Positions 39,912 through 48,963 are shown, numbered from the stretch's first letter. The stretch: 51,149 nucleotides of DNA from an uncultured Flavonifractor sp. (GCA_947384055.1 CANDFO010000011.1:1-51149); one strand, 5' to 3'. Made by a program: numbers and translations. Notes: generated from the letters alone by a model not told the origin.

Positions 39912-41279
39912 TCAGATTACCTGAATCAGCCGCCATTTTCCCCGCCGGAAGCGGACCAGAAACAGGACGGCCCGAACCAGCCAGTCACAAAACATGGCCA
40001 GCCACACCCCGGCCAGGGCCATGCCCAGCCCCCAGGAGCAGGCCAGCACATAGCTCAGGGCCACCCGACAGGCAAACATGGAACACAGAGAGACCGACAT
40101 GGTAAATACCGCGTCTCCCGCGGCGCGCAGAGCGTTGGGCAGAGCGAAGGAGGGAGACCAGAACAGCGTGGCAAACACCGCGAAGAGCCGGAGCACCTGG
40201 GCGGCGGAACGCATAGCCTCCGGGCTCAGGTTGAACAGCGTGACCAGCCAGCCGGCGAGAAAGAACAGGACGGTGCACATGATGAGCATGCACAGATAGG
40301 AGGCGCCTACCAGACGTTTGGTATAGGAAGCCGCCTGGTCTGAATCTCCGGCCCCCATGCACTGTCCCACCACCGTGATTATGGCCAGACCCATTGCCTG
40401 CCCGGGGACATTGATGACCCCGGCGATGCTGTTGGCAATAGCGTTGGCGGCCACAGCCGCGGTGCCAAAGGTGGTAATCAGGTTGAGGACAGCCAGTTTT
40501 CCCACTTGAAACATGCCGTTTTCCAGTCCGTTGGGAATTCCTACGGAGAGAATACGGCGAATCATATCTCCCCGGAAGCGGAAGGGCGGCAATCCGGAGA
40601 GCCGGACCAGATTGTCCGGGTGGCGGAGCAGCACGGTGATAATCACCGCTGCTGTGATGCGGGAGACCAGGGTGCCGATTCCAGCCCCCGCCGCGCCCAT
40701 GTCAAAGCCGTAGATCAGCGCTCCGTTGACCACGATGTTGACAATATTGACAATCAGGGAGCAGAACATGGAAATCTTACTGTTGCCCATGGCCCGGAAC
40801 AGGGCGGCTCCGGCGTTGTATACCGCCATAAAAGGGTAAGCCAGGGCGGTGAGAAGGAAGTAGACCAGAGCGGAGGCCATGACATCCGCCTCTACGCCGC
40901 CGAAAATCAGGGTGAGGATATGCCCCCGCAGCAGGAGGGCCAGCAGAGTCAGCAGGCTGGAGATGAAAACGGCGGCGCAGAGCAGCTGGCGAGCGGCGGT
41001 GGCGGCGTTTTCCCGCTCCTGCCGTCCCAGATATTGGGAAACTACCACCGTTCCGCCGGTGGACAGGGCGGCAAACACCTGGATAATCAACAGATTGATC
41101 TGGTCCACCAGGGATACCCCGGAGACAGCGTCCTCACCAGCGCTTGTGACCATTACCGTATCCGCCATGCCGACAGTCATGAGGAGAAACTGCTCAATGA
41201 CAAGGGGAATAATCAGCCGGACCAGGGCCTGCCGGGTAAAAAGAGGGGCGGCGGTCTTCTGATGGACTTGGGTTTCCAT
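39912..41279 (-). CDS. MATE-family efflux transporter
   Basis: About 455 residues with 12 transmembrane helices. The ATG at 41279 (METQVHQK) is chosen because AGGAGG lies ten bases upstream; the ATG at 41288 is only one base from it. Family segments: IPLVIEQFLLMTVGMADTVMVTSAGEDAVSGVSL near 25-58 and, after the mid-point, FQVGKLAVLNLITTFGTAAVAANAIANSIAG. MATE proteins export cationic drugs or metabolites in exchange for Na+ or H+. Substrate unknown. Confidence 0.93.
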   Translation of the reverse strand: METQVHQKTAAPLFTRQALVRLIIPLVIEQFLLMTVGMADTVMVTSAGEDAVSGVSLVDQINLLIIQVFAALSTGGTVVVSQYLGRQERENAATAARQLLCAAVFISSLLTLLALLLRGHILTLIFGGVEADVMASALVYFLLTALAYPFMAVYNAGAALFRAMGNSKISMFCSLIVNIVNIVVNGALIYGFDMGAAGAGIGTLVSRITAAVIITVLLRHPDNLVRLSGLPPFRFRGDMIRRILSVGIPNGLENGMFQVGKLAVLNLITTFGTAAVAANAIANSIAGVINVPGQAMGLAIITVVGQCMGAGDSDQAASYTKRLVGASYLCMLIMCTVLFFLAGWLVTLFNLSPEAMRSAAQVLRLFAVFATLFWSPSFALPNALRAAGDAVFTMSVSLCSMFACRVALSYVLACSWGLGMALAGVWLAMFCDWLVRAVLFLVRFRRGKWRLIQVI

Positions 41280-41308
41280 AGGCAGCATACCTCCTGATTC
41301 CTGTTGAT

Positions 41309-41468
41309 TATAGTCGAAGCGGCTGCGAATCGATAAAGTCTGGCGGGGAAAACGGGGTGTGGACGGCGTTGTCGTCCTTGGCGGGCGTCAGCCCGCCCGC
41401 GTCCTCCGCCTTGCCGCGCCCCGTTTTCCCTCGCCTCCTTTTTACCACTTCTCAACCACATCGACTAT
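41309..41468 (-). repeat. 155-bp inverted-repeat element, copy 3 (inverted)
   Basis: This copy reads TATAGTCGAAGCGGCTGCGA at the left and ends AACCACATCGACTATA. Its interior is the reverse of copies 1 and 2. It occupies most of the gap upstream of the MATE gene, and like copy 2 it is followed by AAGC. Confidence 0.88.
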
Positions 41469-41503
41469 AAAGCGCGTCGCCGGAAGCAGTGCCGGAACCG
41501 CCG

Positions 41504-41544
41504 TAAAAAACAGGGTATTGCCGCCGAGCAGCAATACCCTATTT
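41504..41544 (-). terminator. Terminator of the amidohydrolase gene
   Basis: On the minus strand AGGGTATTGC pairs with GCAATACCCT and is followed by GTTTTTT, about 45 bases beyond the stop at 41587. Confidence 0.85.
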
Positions 41545-41586
41545 TACGCCTTTACCGCAGGAAAGCAAAGAGGCAGATTCCACAAA

Positions 41587-42942
41587 TTAAAAGCGATTCA
41601 GATAGCGCCGGACCGTTTCGTTGGCTTGGGCGGAGAGCTCCGCCTCGTCCGCGGAGACCAGCTCCCCGTTCTGAACCACCGGGCGGCCGTTCACCAGGGT
41701 ATAGTCCACGGGTCCCTTCAGGCCCACCGTCCCCAGCATGGACATGGGGTCAAACTGAGCGCCGGCCAGCTCCAGCCGGTCCAGCCGGACCATAAACAGG
41801 TCTGCGGCCATGCCGGAGGCCAGACAGCCGATGTCGTCCCGGCCCAGCAGCCGCGCAGAGCCCCGGGTGGCGATTTTCAACAGGTCATACCCGGTGGGGG
41901 CCTCCCGCCCCCAGGTGAGGCGGTGGAGCAGATAGGCCACCCGCAGCTCCTCCAGCAGATTGGAGCCGTCGTTGGAGGCCGAGCCGTCTACCGCCAGTCC
42001 CAGCGGCACGCCCAGCCGGAGCATCTCCGGCACCCGGCAGACCCCCGAGGAGAGCTTCATATTGGAGATGGGACAGTGGGCCACGCCGGTGCCCGTTTCG
42101 GCCAGCTGCCGCAGCTCATCCCCATTGAAGTGGATGCCGTGGGCGTACCACACGTCGGGCCCGGTCCAGCCCAGGGAATGCATGTAGGCCAGGGGGCGCA
42201 TGCCGAACTGTTCCAGGGTGAACTGCTCTTCGTCGCGGGTCTCGGCCACATGGGTGTGCAGACGCACCCCCAGGGAGCGGGCCAGCGCCGCGCTCTCCCG
42301 CAGCAGGTCTCCGGACACCGAGAAGGGAGAGCAGGGGGCCAGAGCCACCTGGTGCATGGAGAATCGCTCCGGGTCGTGCCATACCCGCACCAGCCGCTGG
42401 GAATCCTCCATAATGGCGTCGATGGATTGAACCACCGTGTCGGGGGGCAGTCCGCCGTCCTTCTGGGACAGGTCCATGGACCCGCGGGAGGCGTGGAAGC
42501 GCATCCCCACCCTGCCGGCGGCCCGGAACTGGGCGGCAATCAGGTCGCCCGCCTGGGCGGGAAAGACATAGTGGTGGTCAAAGCAGGTGGTGCAGCCGTT
42601 TTTCAGCAGCTCGCCCATTCCCACCAGGGCGGAGCGGGAGACCACCTCCTCGTCCAGATTTTTCCACACGTCGTAGAGGGCCACGAGCCAGGGAAAGAGC
42701 TCCAGCCCCTGTACCTCCGGCAGGTTGCGGGAGAAGAGCTGGTACAGGTGGTGGTGAGTATTGATCAGGCCGGGATATACCGCCATGGAGGAGGCGTCGA
42801 TGACCTGATCAGCCTGCTGGAGCTGCGGACCGATAAACTCTATGGCGTTGTCGCGAATCAGGAGATTGCAGTTTTCGTAAAGGGTATCCCGGTCGTCACA
42901 GGAGACAATATAGCGGGCGTTTTTCAGCAGCAGCTTGGACAT
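41587..42942 (-). CDS. Amidohydrolase, 8-oxoguanine deaminase-like
   Basis: A 451-residue TRZ/ATZ-group amidohydrolase. Metal ligands: GLINTHHHLYQ near 59-67 (HxH), His in RLHTHVAET near 230, AHGIHFNGDE near 263 and Asp in GLAVDGSASNDGSN near 313. The NTHHHLYQ motif and the STDGSASNDGSN-like block are those of 8-oxoguanine deaminases (8-oxoguanine to urate) and close triazine hydrolases. Specificity between these cannot be settled by eye. It is the last gene of the minus-strand group, 84 bases after the Mrp gene. Confidence 0.82.
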   Translation of the reverse strand: MSKLLLKNARYIVSCDDRDTLYENCNLLIRDNAIEFIGPQLQQADQVIDASSMAVYPGLINTHHHLYQLFSRNLPEVQGLELFPWLVALYDVWKNLDEEVVSRSALVGMGELLKNGCTTCFDHHYVFPAQAGDLIAAQFRAAGRVGMRFHASRGSMDLSQKDGGLPPDTVVQSIDAIMEDSQRLVRVWHDPERFSMHQVALAPCSPFSVSGDLLRESAALARSLGVRLHTHVAETRDEEQFTLEQFGMRPLAYMHSLGWTGPDVWYAHGIHFNGDELRQLAETGTGVAHCPISNMKLSSGVCRVPEMLRLGVPLGLAVDGSASNDGSNLLEELRVAYLLHRLTWGREAPTGYDLLKIATRGSARLLGRDDIGCLASGMAADLFMVRLDRLELAGAQFDPMSMLGTVGLKGPVDYTLVNGRPVVQNGELVSADEAELSAQANETVRRYLNRF

Positions 42943-43026
42943 AAGCCGGACCTCCTTTTCTGGCGGCTGGGCGGCAGAGGGGGCGTCGGTTCCGGGCGGG
43001 CTCCCGCCCGCCCGGAGCCGGAGGAA

Positions 43027-43848
43027 TCATTCAGTCAGAGCCCGGGCGACGCCCTCCAGGTAATTGGGGGCGAATTCCTCAATTTTTCCGCTGTCACAGG
43101 CGGCGGCCACCGCCGGGTCGATAGGCAGACGGGCCAGCACCTTCAGGCCCAGCTCTTTTGCGGTCTGCTCCAGATGGCTCTCTCCGAACACAGCGTGCTC
43201 CTGTCCACAGCCGGGACATTTGAAATAGCTGTAGTTCTCCACCAGCCCCAGCACAGGAATTTTCATCAGCTCCGCCATCTTGACCGCCTTGGCCACAATC
43301 ATCCCCACCAGCTCCTGAGGGGAGGTGACAACGATAATTCCATCCACCGGCAGGGACTGGAACACCGTCAGGGGCACGTCTCCGGTGCCGGGGGGCATAT
43401 CTACAAAGAGGTAATCCAAATCCCCCCACACCACGTCGGTCCAGAACTGCTTGACAGCCCCGGCAATGACGGGGCCCCGCCAGATTACAGGGTCGGTCTC
43501 ATTTTCCATCAGCAGGTTGAGACTCATCACCTCAATGCCTTTGGCGCTGACAGCGGGGTAGATGCCAAGCTCATTGCCTTCAGCCTTTTCGTGGATGCCG
43601 AAGGCGGTGGGGATGGAGGGGCCGGTGATATCGGCGTCCAGCACGCCCGCCTTTTTCCCCAGCCCGGCCATGGCGCAGGCGAGAGAAGCGGTGACGGTGC
43701 TCTTGCCTACGCCCCCCTTGCCGCTGACCACGGCGATCACCCTGCCGATGTGGGAGAGGGGGTTGGCGGGAGCCCGCAGGTCCTGGGGGGCGGTGCGCTC
43801 CCCGCAGCTCTCGCCGCAGGAGGAGCAGTCATGGGTGCAATCAGACAT
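43027..43848 (-). CDS. Mrp/NBP35-family P-loop ATPase (Fe-S cluster carrier)
   Basis: A 273-residue ATPase. An N-terminal Cys-rich segment (CTHDCSSCGESCGE, residues 4-17) may bind a cluster, as in NBP35 proteins. The deviant Walker A is VVSGKGGVGKST near 40-51, followed by VLDADITGPSIPTAFG, VDMPPGTGDVPLT near 149 and the CPGC cluster motif near 213. The family carries or assembles Fe-S clusters. It sits beside HemZ and an amidohydrolase, both metal-dependent. Confidence 0.93.
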   Translation of the reverse strand: MSDCTHDCSSCGESCGERTAPQDLRAPANPLSHIGRVIAVVSGKGGVGKSTVTASLACAMAGLGKKAGVLDADITGPSIPTAFGIHEKAEGNELGIYPAVSAKGIEVMSLNLLMENETDPVIWRGPVIAGAVKQFWTDVVWGDLDYLFVDMPPGTGDVPLTVFQSLPVDGIIVVTSPQELVGMIVAKAVKMAELMKIPVLGLVENYSYFKCPGCGQEHAVFGESHLEQTAKELGLKVLARLPIDPAVAAACDSGKIEEFAPNYLEGVARALTE

Positions 43849-43884
43849 TCGGTCGTTTCCTTCTTTCTGAATAAAATGGACGGC

Positions 43885-44829
43885 TCAATAGGAATAGACG
43901 CCGCCGCCGATGAACTCGCGGACCAGCGACTCCGCCGGAACCAGGCCGGGTTCCACAGGGACAAAATGCTTCAGGGCCGTCACCATGTCGCTGAGCTCCT
44001 GATACCGCCTGTTGTCCCGGGGCACCTGCTCCAGCGCCTGACGCAGGGGCTGCGCATAATTGGCGAATACCGACGGACCATAGGGTACCGAAGAGTCGAT
44101 GATGATATTGGCCCGGTTTTTAAAGGGCGAAATGAATTTTTTCTCCCCACGACGGACATTATGCCACATGGACATGGTCTCAATCATATCCGTGCCCCGG
44201 AAATTAAAGTCACGGACGCACCGCCGGGCAATCCGCAGCCAGGTGCCCTTGAAGCACACCGCCCCTTCGTCCATAATGCTGGACCGGGCGGAGATGTACA
44301 GGGTCGTGGCCTCCGGATGCCGTCCGGCGATATCGTCGTTGAGGGCGTGGATGCCCTCAAAAATAGCGATTTCGTCCTTATCCAGCTTCAAAAGGGTGCC
44401 CTGGCTGTCATTGCGCATCTGCCGGGCGAACTCGAACTTGGGAATGAGGGCCCAGTCCCCCCGGGAGAGGCGGGTAAAGGTCTCGTCCAGCAGGTCCATG
44501 TCCAGCAGCAGGGGAGACTCGTAGTCAATGTCTCCCTCGGGGGTGCGGGGGGCGGTGGCGCGGTTGAGGGTCTTAAAATAGTTGTCCATGGAGATGGTGT
44601 GGGTGTTTACACCCCGGCGGACCAGTTCCTGCTCCAGCTTGAGGGCGGTGGTGGTCTTGCCGGAGCCGGAGGGCCCGGAGAGGAGCACGATGGGACTCTC
44701 CGCCATGCGCGCGAGAATTTTGTCCACGGCGGTGTCGATCCGTTTTTGGTAGCCGGCGTCGCACTCGGCCATAAATTCCGCCGGTTCCCGCTGAATGCGG
44801 TCGTTAATCTCCTTGAGCTGATAAGCCAT
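43885..44829 (-). CDS. Uridine-kinase-like nucleoside kinase
   Basis: A 314-residue PRK/URK-family P-loop kinase. After a 45-residue N-terminal helical part comes Walker A LLSGPSGSGKTTTALKLE near 49-66, then SMDNYFKT and RTPEGDIDYESPLLLDMDLLDETF, which carry the substrate-binding and catalytic acidic residues, and IFEGIHALND near 160. The C-terminal 100 residues are longer than in classical uridine kinase, the layout seen in Firmicute Udk-like proteins whose substrate is not settled. It lies between hemZ and the Mrp gene with gaps below 40 bases. Confidence 0.88.
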   Translation of the reverse strand: MAYQLKEINDRIQREPAEFMAECDAGYQKRIDTAVDKILARMAESPIVLLSGPSGSGKTTTALKLEQELVRRGVNTHTISMDNYFKTLNRATAPRTPEGDIDYESPLLLDMDLLDETFTRLSRGDWALIPKFEFARQMRNDSQGTLLKLDKDEIAIFEGIHALNDDIAGRHPEATTLYISARSSIMDEGAVCFKGTWLRIARRCVRDFNFRGTDMIETMSMWHNVRRGEKKFISPFKNRANIIIDSSVPYGPSVFANYAQPLRQALEQVPRDNRRYQELSDMVTALKHFVPVEPGLVPAESLVREFIGGGVYSY

Positions 44830-44867
44830 GGTAGTGCCTCCTTATTTTTATCTGTATGGCGCGCGGC

Positions 44868-46364
44868 TCAGGGGCTCCCGCAGAATGCCGCCAGCGCCCG
44901 CTTATCCGCGACGATTTTATCGATATCCCGCACATACTCGTGGGGATACTTGGCATTGGTGAGCCGCTGGATTCTCCCCGCCCCGGTGTCCACCAGCTTG
45001 GTTACGCCCCCGCCTCCCAGGGAGACGATGGTGTGCAGCTCCTCCATCATGCAGATATTGTACAGTCCTTCAAACCCCGGGCGGGTCCACCCCACATTCT
45101 CAAAGGAACCGGACATGTACTTCTGCCGGTAGAGATAATAGGGCCGCTGTCCGGCCCCCTCCAGGGTGTCCCAGGCCCAGTCCAGCATTTCGGCCACATC
45201 CTTTCCGGCAGGGAGGGCAAGCCCTGTTTCGTCCCCGCTCATCAGCCGGGAGCCCTTTTTCAGGGCCAGGGTGTGGACGGTGATATTCTCCGGTTTCAGG
45301 GCCAGCACCTGCTCCAGGGTGCTTCGGAACCCCGCGGGGCTGTCCGCCGGAAGCCCCGCGATAAGGTCCATGTTTATGCAGGGGATGCCGCTGTCCCGGA
45401 CCAGGGCGCAGGCCCGGGGGATGTCCTCCGGCCGGTGGGCGCGCCCCATGGCGGCCAGCACCCGTCCGTCCATGGACTGGGGATTTACCGATACCCGCCC
45501 CGCTCCCCTGCGGCGGAGAACCGCCAGCTTTTCGGCGGTAATGGTGTCCGGCCGGCCGGCCTCCACGGTGTACTCGGTGCAGGCGGACAGGTCGATGTGC
45601 TCCGCCAGAGCTCCCATGAGCCGGTCCAGCTGGGGGGCGGAGAGCGTGGTGGGGGTGCCGCCGCCGATATATACGGTCCGTACCTGCCGCCCCGCCTGCT
45701 CCAGGGCGTCGCCGGAGGCCTTTATCTCCCGCTCCAGGGCGTCCAAAAAGGGCTCCACCAGCTTGAGCGTGCGCCCCACATCGGCGGACACAAAGGAGCA
45801 GTAGGCGCACCGGGTGGGGCAGAAGGGAATGCCCACATACAGCGACACCTGGTTTTCCTCCAGAGAGGCCTGGGCGGTGAGGCTGGCCTGGGCGCAGTCC
45901 AGTGCCAGCTCCGCCCGGCGGCGGGAGACGAAGTAGACCTCCTCCAGCCGCTTTCCGGCCTCCGCCCGGCTCATGCCGCCGCGCATATCCTGCGTGGGAA
46001 TCTTCACCGGCCGCACCCCGGTGAGGGCCCCCCAGGGCGGCGCCTTCCCCAGTGCCTGAACGCCCGCGTGGTAAAAGGACAGCCGAACCCCGTGGCGGAG
46101 GGTCCACTCCCGCTGCTCCGGGGTCCCCTTCAGGGGCCCCTCCCAGGTCCCGGTCCAGCGCCTCCCGCCCAGCCGGAGGACCGTCTCCACCCGGAGTCGT
46201 TCCCCCTGGCCGGGGGCCGGCTCCGTATGCGCGCTAATCTCAGCGGCGGCCTCCTCCGGGCCAGGAGGGACGTCCGGGTATTCCGGCCGTTCGCCGGGAA
46301 AGAGCGTCAGCATCATCTGCTCTGCGGCATATTTACAGGTATGGCCGGTGAAGTAGAGCTTCAT
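44868..46364 (-). CDS. hemZ: Coproporphyrinogen dehydrogenase HemZ (radical SAM)
   Basis: A 498-residue HemN/HemZ-type radical SAM protein. The 4Fe-4S motif is CPTRCAYCS with Cys182, 186 and 189, followed by YIGGGTPTTLSAPQLDRLM and SVNPQSMDGRVLAAMGR. The 170-residue N-terminal extension with GALTGVRPVKI and SLYVGIPF before the cluster is the HemZ layout. The family is placed in anaerobic haem synthesis, though HemZ proteins often occur in organisms without the full pathway. One base separates it from the metallo-hydrolase gene. Confidence 0.93.
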   Translation of the reverse strand: MKLYFTGHTCKYAAEQMMLTLFPGERPEYPDVPPGPEEAAAEISAHTEPAPGQGERLRVETVLRLGGRRWTGTWEGPLKGTPEQREWTLRHGVRLSFYHAGVQALGKAPPWGALTGVRPVKIPTQDMRGGMSRAEAGKRLEEVYFVSRRRAELALDCAQASLTAQASLEENQVSLYVGIPFCPTRCAYCSFVSADVGRTLKLVEPFLDALEREIKASGDALEQAGRQVRTVYIGGGTPTTLSAPQLDRLMGALAEHIDLSACTEYTVEAGRPDTITAEKLAVLRRRGAGRVSVNPQSMDGRVLAAMGRAHRPEDIPRACALVRDSGIPCINMDLIAGLPADSPAGFRSTLEQVLALKPENITVHTLALKKGSRLMSGDETGLALPAGKDVAEMLDWAWDTLEGAGQRPYYLYRQKYMSGSFENVGWTRPGFEGLYNICMMEELHTIVSLGGGGVTKLVDTGAGRIQRLTNAKYPHEYVRDIDKIVADKRALAAFCGSP

Positions 46365-46365
46365 T

Positions 46366-46971
46366 CTACAGTCCCATGGCTTCCCGCAGGAAGTAATTGC
46401 TCTTCCGCTCCCGGTCCAGGGTGGACACGCCCATGTGTCCGGGGAGCACCTGGAAGTCCCCTTCCAGCTCCCCCAGGCGCTTCAGGGAGTGCATCAGCTG
46501 GTCATAGGAGCCGCCGCCCAGGTCGGTGCGGCCCATGGACCCCTGAAAGAGGGTGTCCCCGGTAAACAGGGCCTCTTCCACCCGCAGCGTCACTCCGCCG
46601 GGGGTATGCCCGGGGGTGTGGATTACCCGGACCGTCAGGGAGCCCACCGGGAGGGCGTCCCCCTCGTCATAGGGCAGGGTTTCCCCAATGGGGGGCATCA
46701 CCGCTGTGCCCAGCAGGGCGGCGTCGGCGGGATGGAGGTACACCGGCACGCCGGGCAGAGCCTCTCTCAGCGCCCGCACCGCGCCGGTGTGGTCGTAGTG
46801 TCCGTGGGTGAGGAAAATGGCTCTGACCTCCACGCCGTCGGCCCGGATCTGCTCCAAAATCCCCTCTGCCTCCCCGCCGGGGTCCACCAGGGCGGCGGCG
46901 TTGGCGGTCTCGTCCTCCAGCAGGTAGCAGTTAGTGCCGATTTCTCCTACTTGCATCAGTTTCACTTTCAT
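46366..46971 (-). CDS. Metallo-beta-lactamase-fold hydrolase, glyoxalase II-like
   Basis: A 201-residue enzyme of the YcbL/GloB-like group. Metal ligands are in IFLTHGHYDHTGAV near 53-66 (HxHxDH), IHTPGHTPGG near 118, FTGDTLFQGSMGRTDL near 135 (Asp) and LPGHMG near 178. It probably hydrolyses a thioester; substrate unknown. The dtd-MBL-hemZ order is common in Clostridia. Confidence 0.93.
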   Translation of the reverse strand: MKVKLMQVGEIGTNCYLLEDETANAAALVDPGGEAEGILEQIRADGVEVRAIFLTHGHYDHTGAVRALREALPGVPVYLHPADAALLGTAVMPPIGETLPYDEGDALPVGSLTVRVIHTPGHTPGGVTLRVEEALFTGDTLFQGSMGRTDLGGGSYDQLMHSLKRLGELEGDFQVLPGHMGVSTLDRERKSNYFLREAMGL

Positions 46972-47081
46972 CCGGAATACTCCTTGTCTCCATTATTCTG
47001 CCGCCGGCCGGAAACCCTGCGATATCCGCCGGTACAAAGGCGTATAATATTCGTTCTGGGATTCTGCTTTTCAAACAAGCC

Positions 47082-47525
47082 CTACATGGCGTCGGTGTCC
47101 AGCCAGATGGTCACGGGGCCGTCGTTCTGGGAATAGACCTGCATGTCGGCGCCGAACTCCCCGTGCGCTACGGGGAACCCCCGGCGGCGGCACTCCGCCA
47201 TAAAGCGCTCATACAGGGGGATGGCGGTATCCGGCTTTGCCGCACCGGTGAATCCGGGGCGGCGGGATTTGGTGTCGGCGTAGAGGGTGAACTGGCTGAC
47301 CACCAGCAGGCTCCCCCCCACAGCCTCCAAATTCAGGTTCATTTTTTCGTTTTCATCCTCAAAAATCCGCAGTCCGCAGATCTTGTCGGCCATTTTATCC
47401 GCCTGGGCCGGGGTATCCTGGGGACCCACCCCCAGCAAAACCAGAAACCCTTGGCCGATTTGACCGTTTACCGCGCCGCCGATGGTGACGCTGGCTTCCT
47501 TTACCCGTGTAACGACCGCTCTCAT
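47082..47525 (-). CDS. dtd: D-aminoacyl-tRNA deacylase
   Basis: A 147-residue enzyme that frees D-amino acids and glycine wrongly attached to tRNA. ATG 47525 starts MRAVVTRVKEASV, as in the family; the longer frame from 47591 runs into the upstream gene and is rejected. Signature motifs: LLVVSQFTLYAD (SQFT, catalytic Thr) and NDGPVTIWLD (the NxGPVT element). It lies 16 bases after the alanine-racemase-like gene, so D-amino-acid handling may link the two. Confidence 0.95.
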   Translation of the reverse strand: MRAVVTRVKEASVTIGGAVNGQIGQGFLVLLGVGPQDTPAQADKMADKICGLRIFEDENEKMNLNLEAVGGSLLVVSQFTLYADTKSRRPGFTGAAKPDTAIPLYERFMAECRRRGFPVAHGEFGADMQVYSQNDGPVTIWLDTDAM

Positions 47526-47541
47526 CTGTATCCCCGCTTTC

Positions 47542-48609
47542 TCATCGGTATTCCCGGACGAAGCCCCTGGCATACACCGGGTCAATGTCAAAGACAGCCG
47601 TGTCGCCCGCCGCGCAGGACAGGTCTGTCACATCCACAATGGTCTCGATGGCCCCTACCCGGCCGATCACCCTGGCCCGCTGGCCGTTGATGCGCACCGT
47701 AATCTTCCGCCCGGAGCGCCACCGCCGCAGGGCGGCCAGCAGCCCCGGGTCCCGGCTGCGCCCCACGGTAAACCCGTTCTGATAGCCCACCGGAAGCACC
47801 GCCACGCGGGTAGGCCGTTTCAGCGTCACCAGAACCTCATTGCCAACGGTGTGTCCCTTGGGAAGCCAGCGGGTCTCCTCAATGCCCACTTCGCCGTGGC
47901 CCACCCGCAGCAGGCCGTCTCCCCGGGTGCGGCGGCAGCGGCCCAGCAGGGCGGAGCCCGCCCGTACGCCGTCCAACAGGGCGTCCTCCCAGTGGAGCAG
48001 GGCAAAGGACCCCGCCGCGTGAACTGTCCCGGTCTCAAAACCCGCCCCATGGATGGCCTCCGTCACCTGCCGGAACTGGGCCAGCTGCGCTTCCGCGGTT
48101 CCGTCCCGCCGCCCTCCGGTGTGGAGCTGGGTATAGATCCCCGACAGGGCCACGTTGGGCAGACTGCGATAGACAGAGAGAATCCGGTCAGGCTCACTGG
48201 ACAAAAACCCGCCGAACCCCATTCCCGTGTCAATCTGAATATGGGCCTCCGCCACAGTGGAGCGCTCTCCCGCCACGGCGTTGAGGGCCATGCCCGTATC
48301 GGCGGAGCCCACGGTGCACACCACGTTCAGGTCCAGCAGCTGTCCCAGCTCCTCCCGGTCGGCGGTGCAGCGGAGCATCAGAATCTCCTCCTCCACCAGC
48401 CCCGCTTTCCGCAGGGCCGCGGCCTCGCCCGGCTCGGACACAGCAAAGCGCCCGATTCCCTCCTCCCGCAGAAGCTGGGCCAGCTCCACAATGCCCGCGC
48501 CGAAGCCGTCTCCGGTGAGCACCGCGTAGATATACGCGCCCGCCGCCCGGTCCTTGACCACCGCGACGTTGTTTTTTAAGACCTCCCGCTCAATGATGAG
48601 ACGTTTCAT
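47542..48609 (-). CDS. Alanine-racemase-like protein without the PLP lysine
   Basis: A 355-residue fold-type III protein from ATG 48609 (MKRLIIEREVL); upstream residues of the longer frame are not family-like. The overall order matches alanine racemase: an N-terminal barrel with VQIDTGM-like HIQIDTGMGFGG, THxHxGG-like YTQLHTGGRRDGT, VRAGSALLGR and, in the C-terminal domain, VAVLPVGYQNGF and IVDVTDL. The PLP motif normally AVVKANAYGHG reads AVLTGDGFGAG (29-39), so the lysine is Thr32. The substrate-binding MD of SMDQ is also missing (GAIE). It cannot form the usual internal aldimine. A strong promoter lies upstream. Confidence 0.85.
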   Translation of the reverse strand: MKRLIIEREVLKNNVAVVKDRAAGAYIYAVLTGDGFGAGIVELAQLLREEGIGRFAVSEPGEAAALRKAGLVEEEILMLRCTADREELGQLLDLNVVCTVGSADTGMALNAVAGERSTVAEAHIQIDTGMGFGGFLSSEPDRILSVYRSLPNVALSGIYTQLHTGGRRDGTAEAQLAQFRQVTEAIHGAGFETGTVHAAGSFALLHWEDALLDGVRAGSALLGRCRRTRGDGLLRVGHGEVGIEETRWLPKGHTVGNEVLVTLKRPTRVAVLPVGYQNGFTVGRSRDPGLLAALRRWRSGRKITVRINGQRARVIGRVGAIETIVDVTDLSCAAGDTAVFDIDPVYARGFVREYR

Positions 48610-48723
48610 GGGAAGCGCCGCCTTTCTCTCTTGCGTGGCCGCCCGCTGCGTGAGCGGCATTCTGCCGGACCCCGCGGAGGAACGTCCGCGGGCCTTCTGC
48701 CCAAGGGTCCGAATACAACAACT

Positions 48724-48752
48724 ATTATATACGCTGAGGGACCTTCCGTCAA
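48724..48752 (-). promoter_or_regulatory. Promoter of the alr-like/dtd group
   Basis: On the minus strand TTGACG and TATAAT are separated by 17 bases. The leader of about 100 bases holds a CCCGCGGA/TCCGCGGG hairpin. Confidence 0.75.
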
Positions 48753-48867
48753 CGAACAGCGCGGGAAGAGGCGAAAAAGATTTTCCATTTGTTTACCGGC
48801 GCCTGCCCGGAAGAGGTCTGGAATAAATATACTGTCCTAGATAATTTTAGAAGTTTTTATAGGGGTA

Positions 48868-48936
48868 AAACTATAGTTTAAAATTTTTAGACAAAAACTA
48901 CTTTAAAAAATTCCGTGTTCTTGTCAAGCTATAGCT
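48868..48936 (+). promoter_or_regulatory. Paired palindromes upstream of the XRE gene
   Basis: AAACTATAGTTT (48868-48879) and AGCTATAGCT (48927-48936) share the core CTATAG and lie 58 bases apart in a sharply AT-rich tract. They fit binding sites for the XRE regulator that follows. The rest of the 355-base gap to the alr-like gene holds only the minus-strand promoter and its leader. Confidence 0.5.
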
Positions 48937-48963
48937 AAAGTTTAATCGAAAGGAGACAGCACG

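Noticed and set aside
41359..45132. Plus-strand frame of 1257 codons across the amidohydrolase, Mrp and kinase genes
   Set aside because: It spans three well-supported minus-strand genes and a MITE-like repeat, and shows no domain or ribosome binding site.
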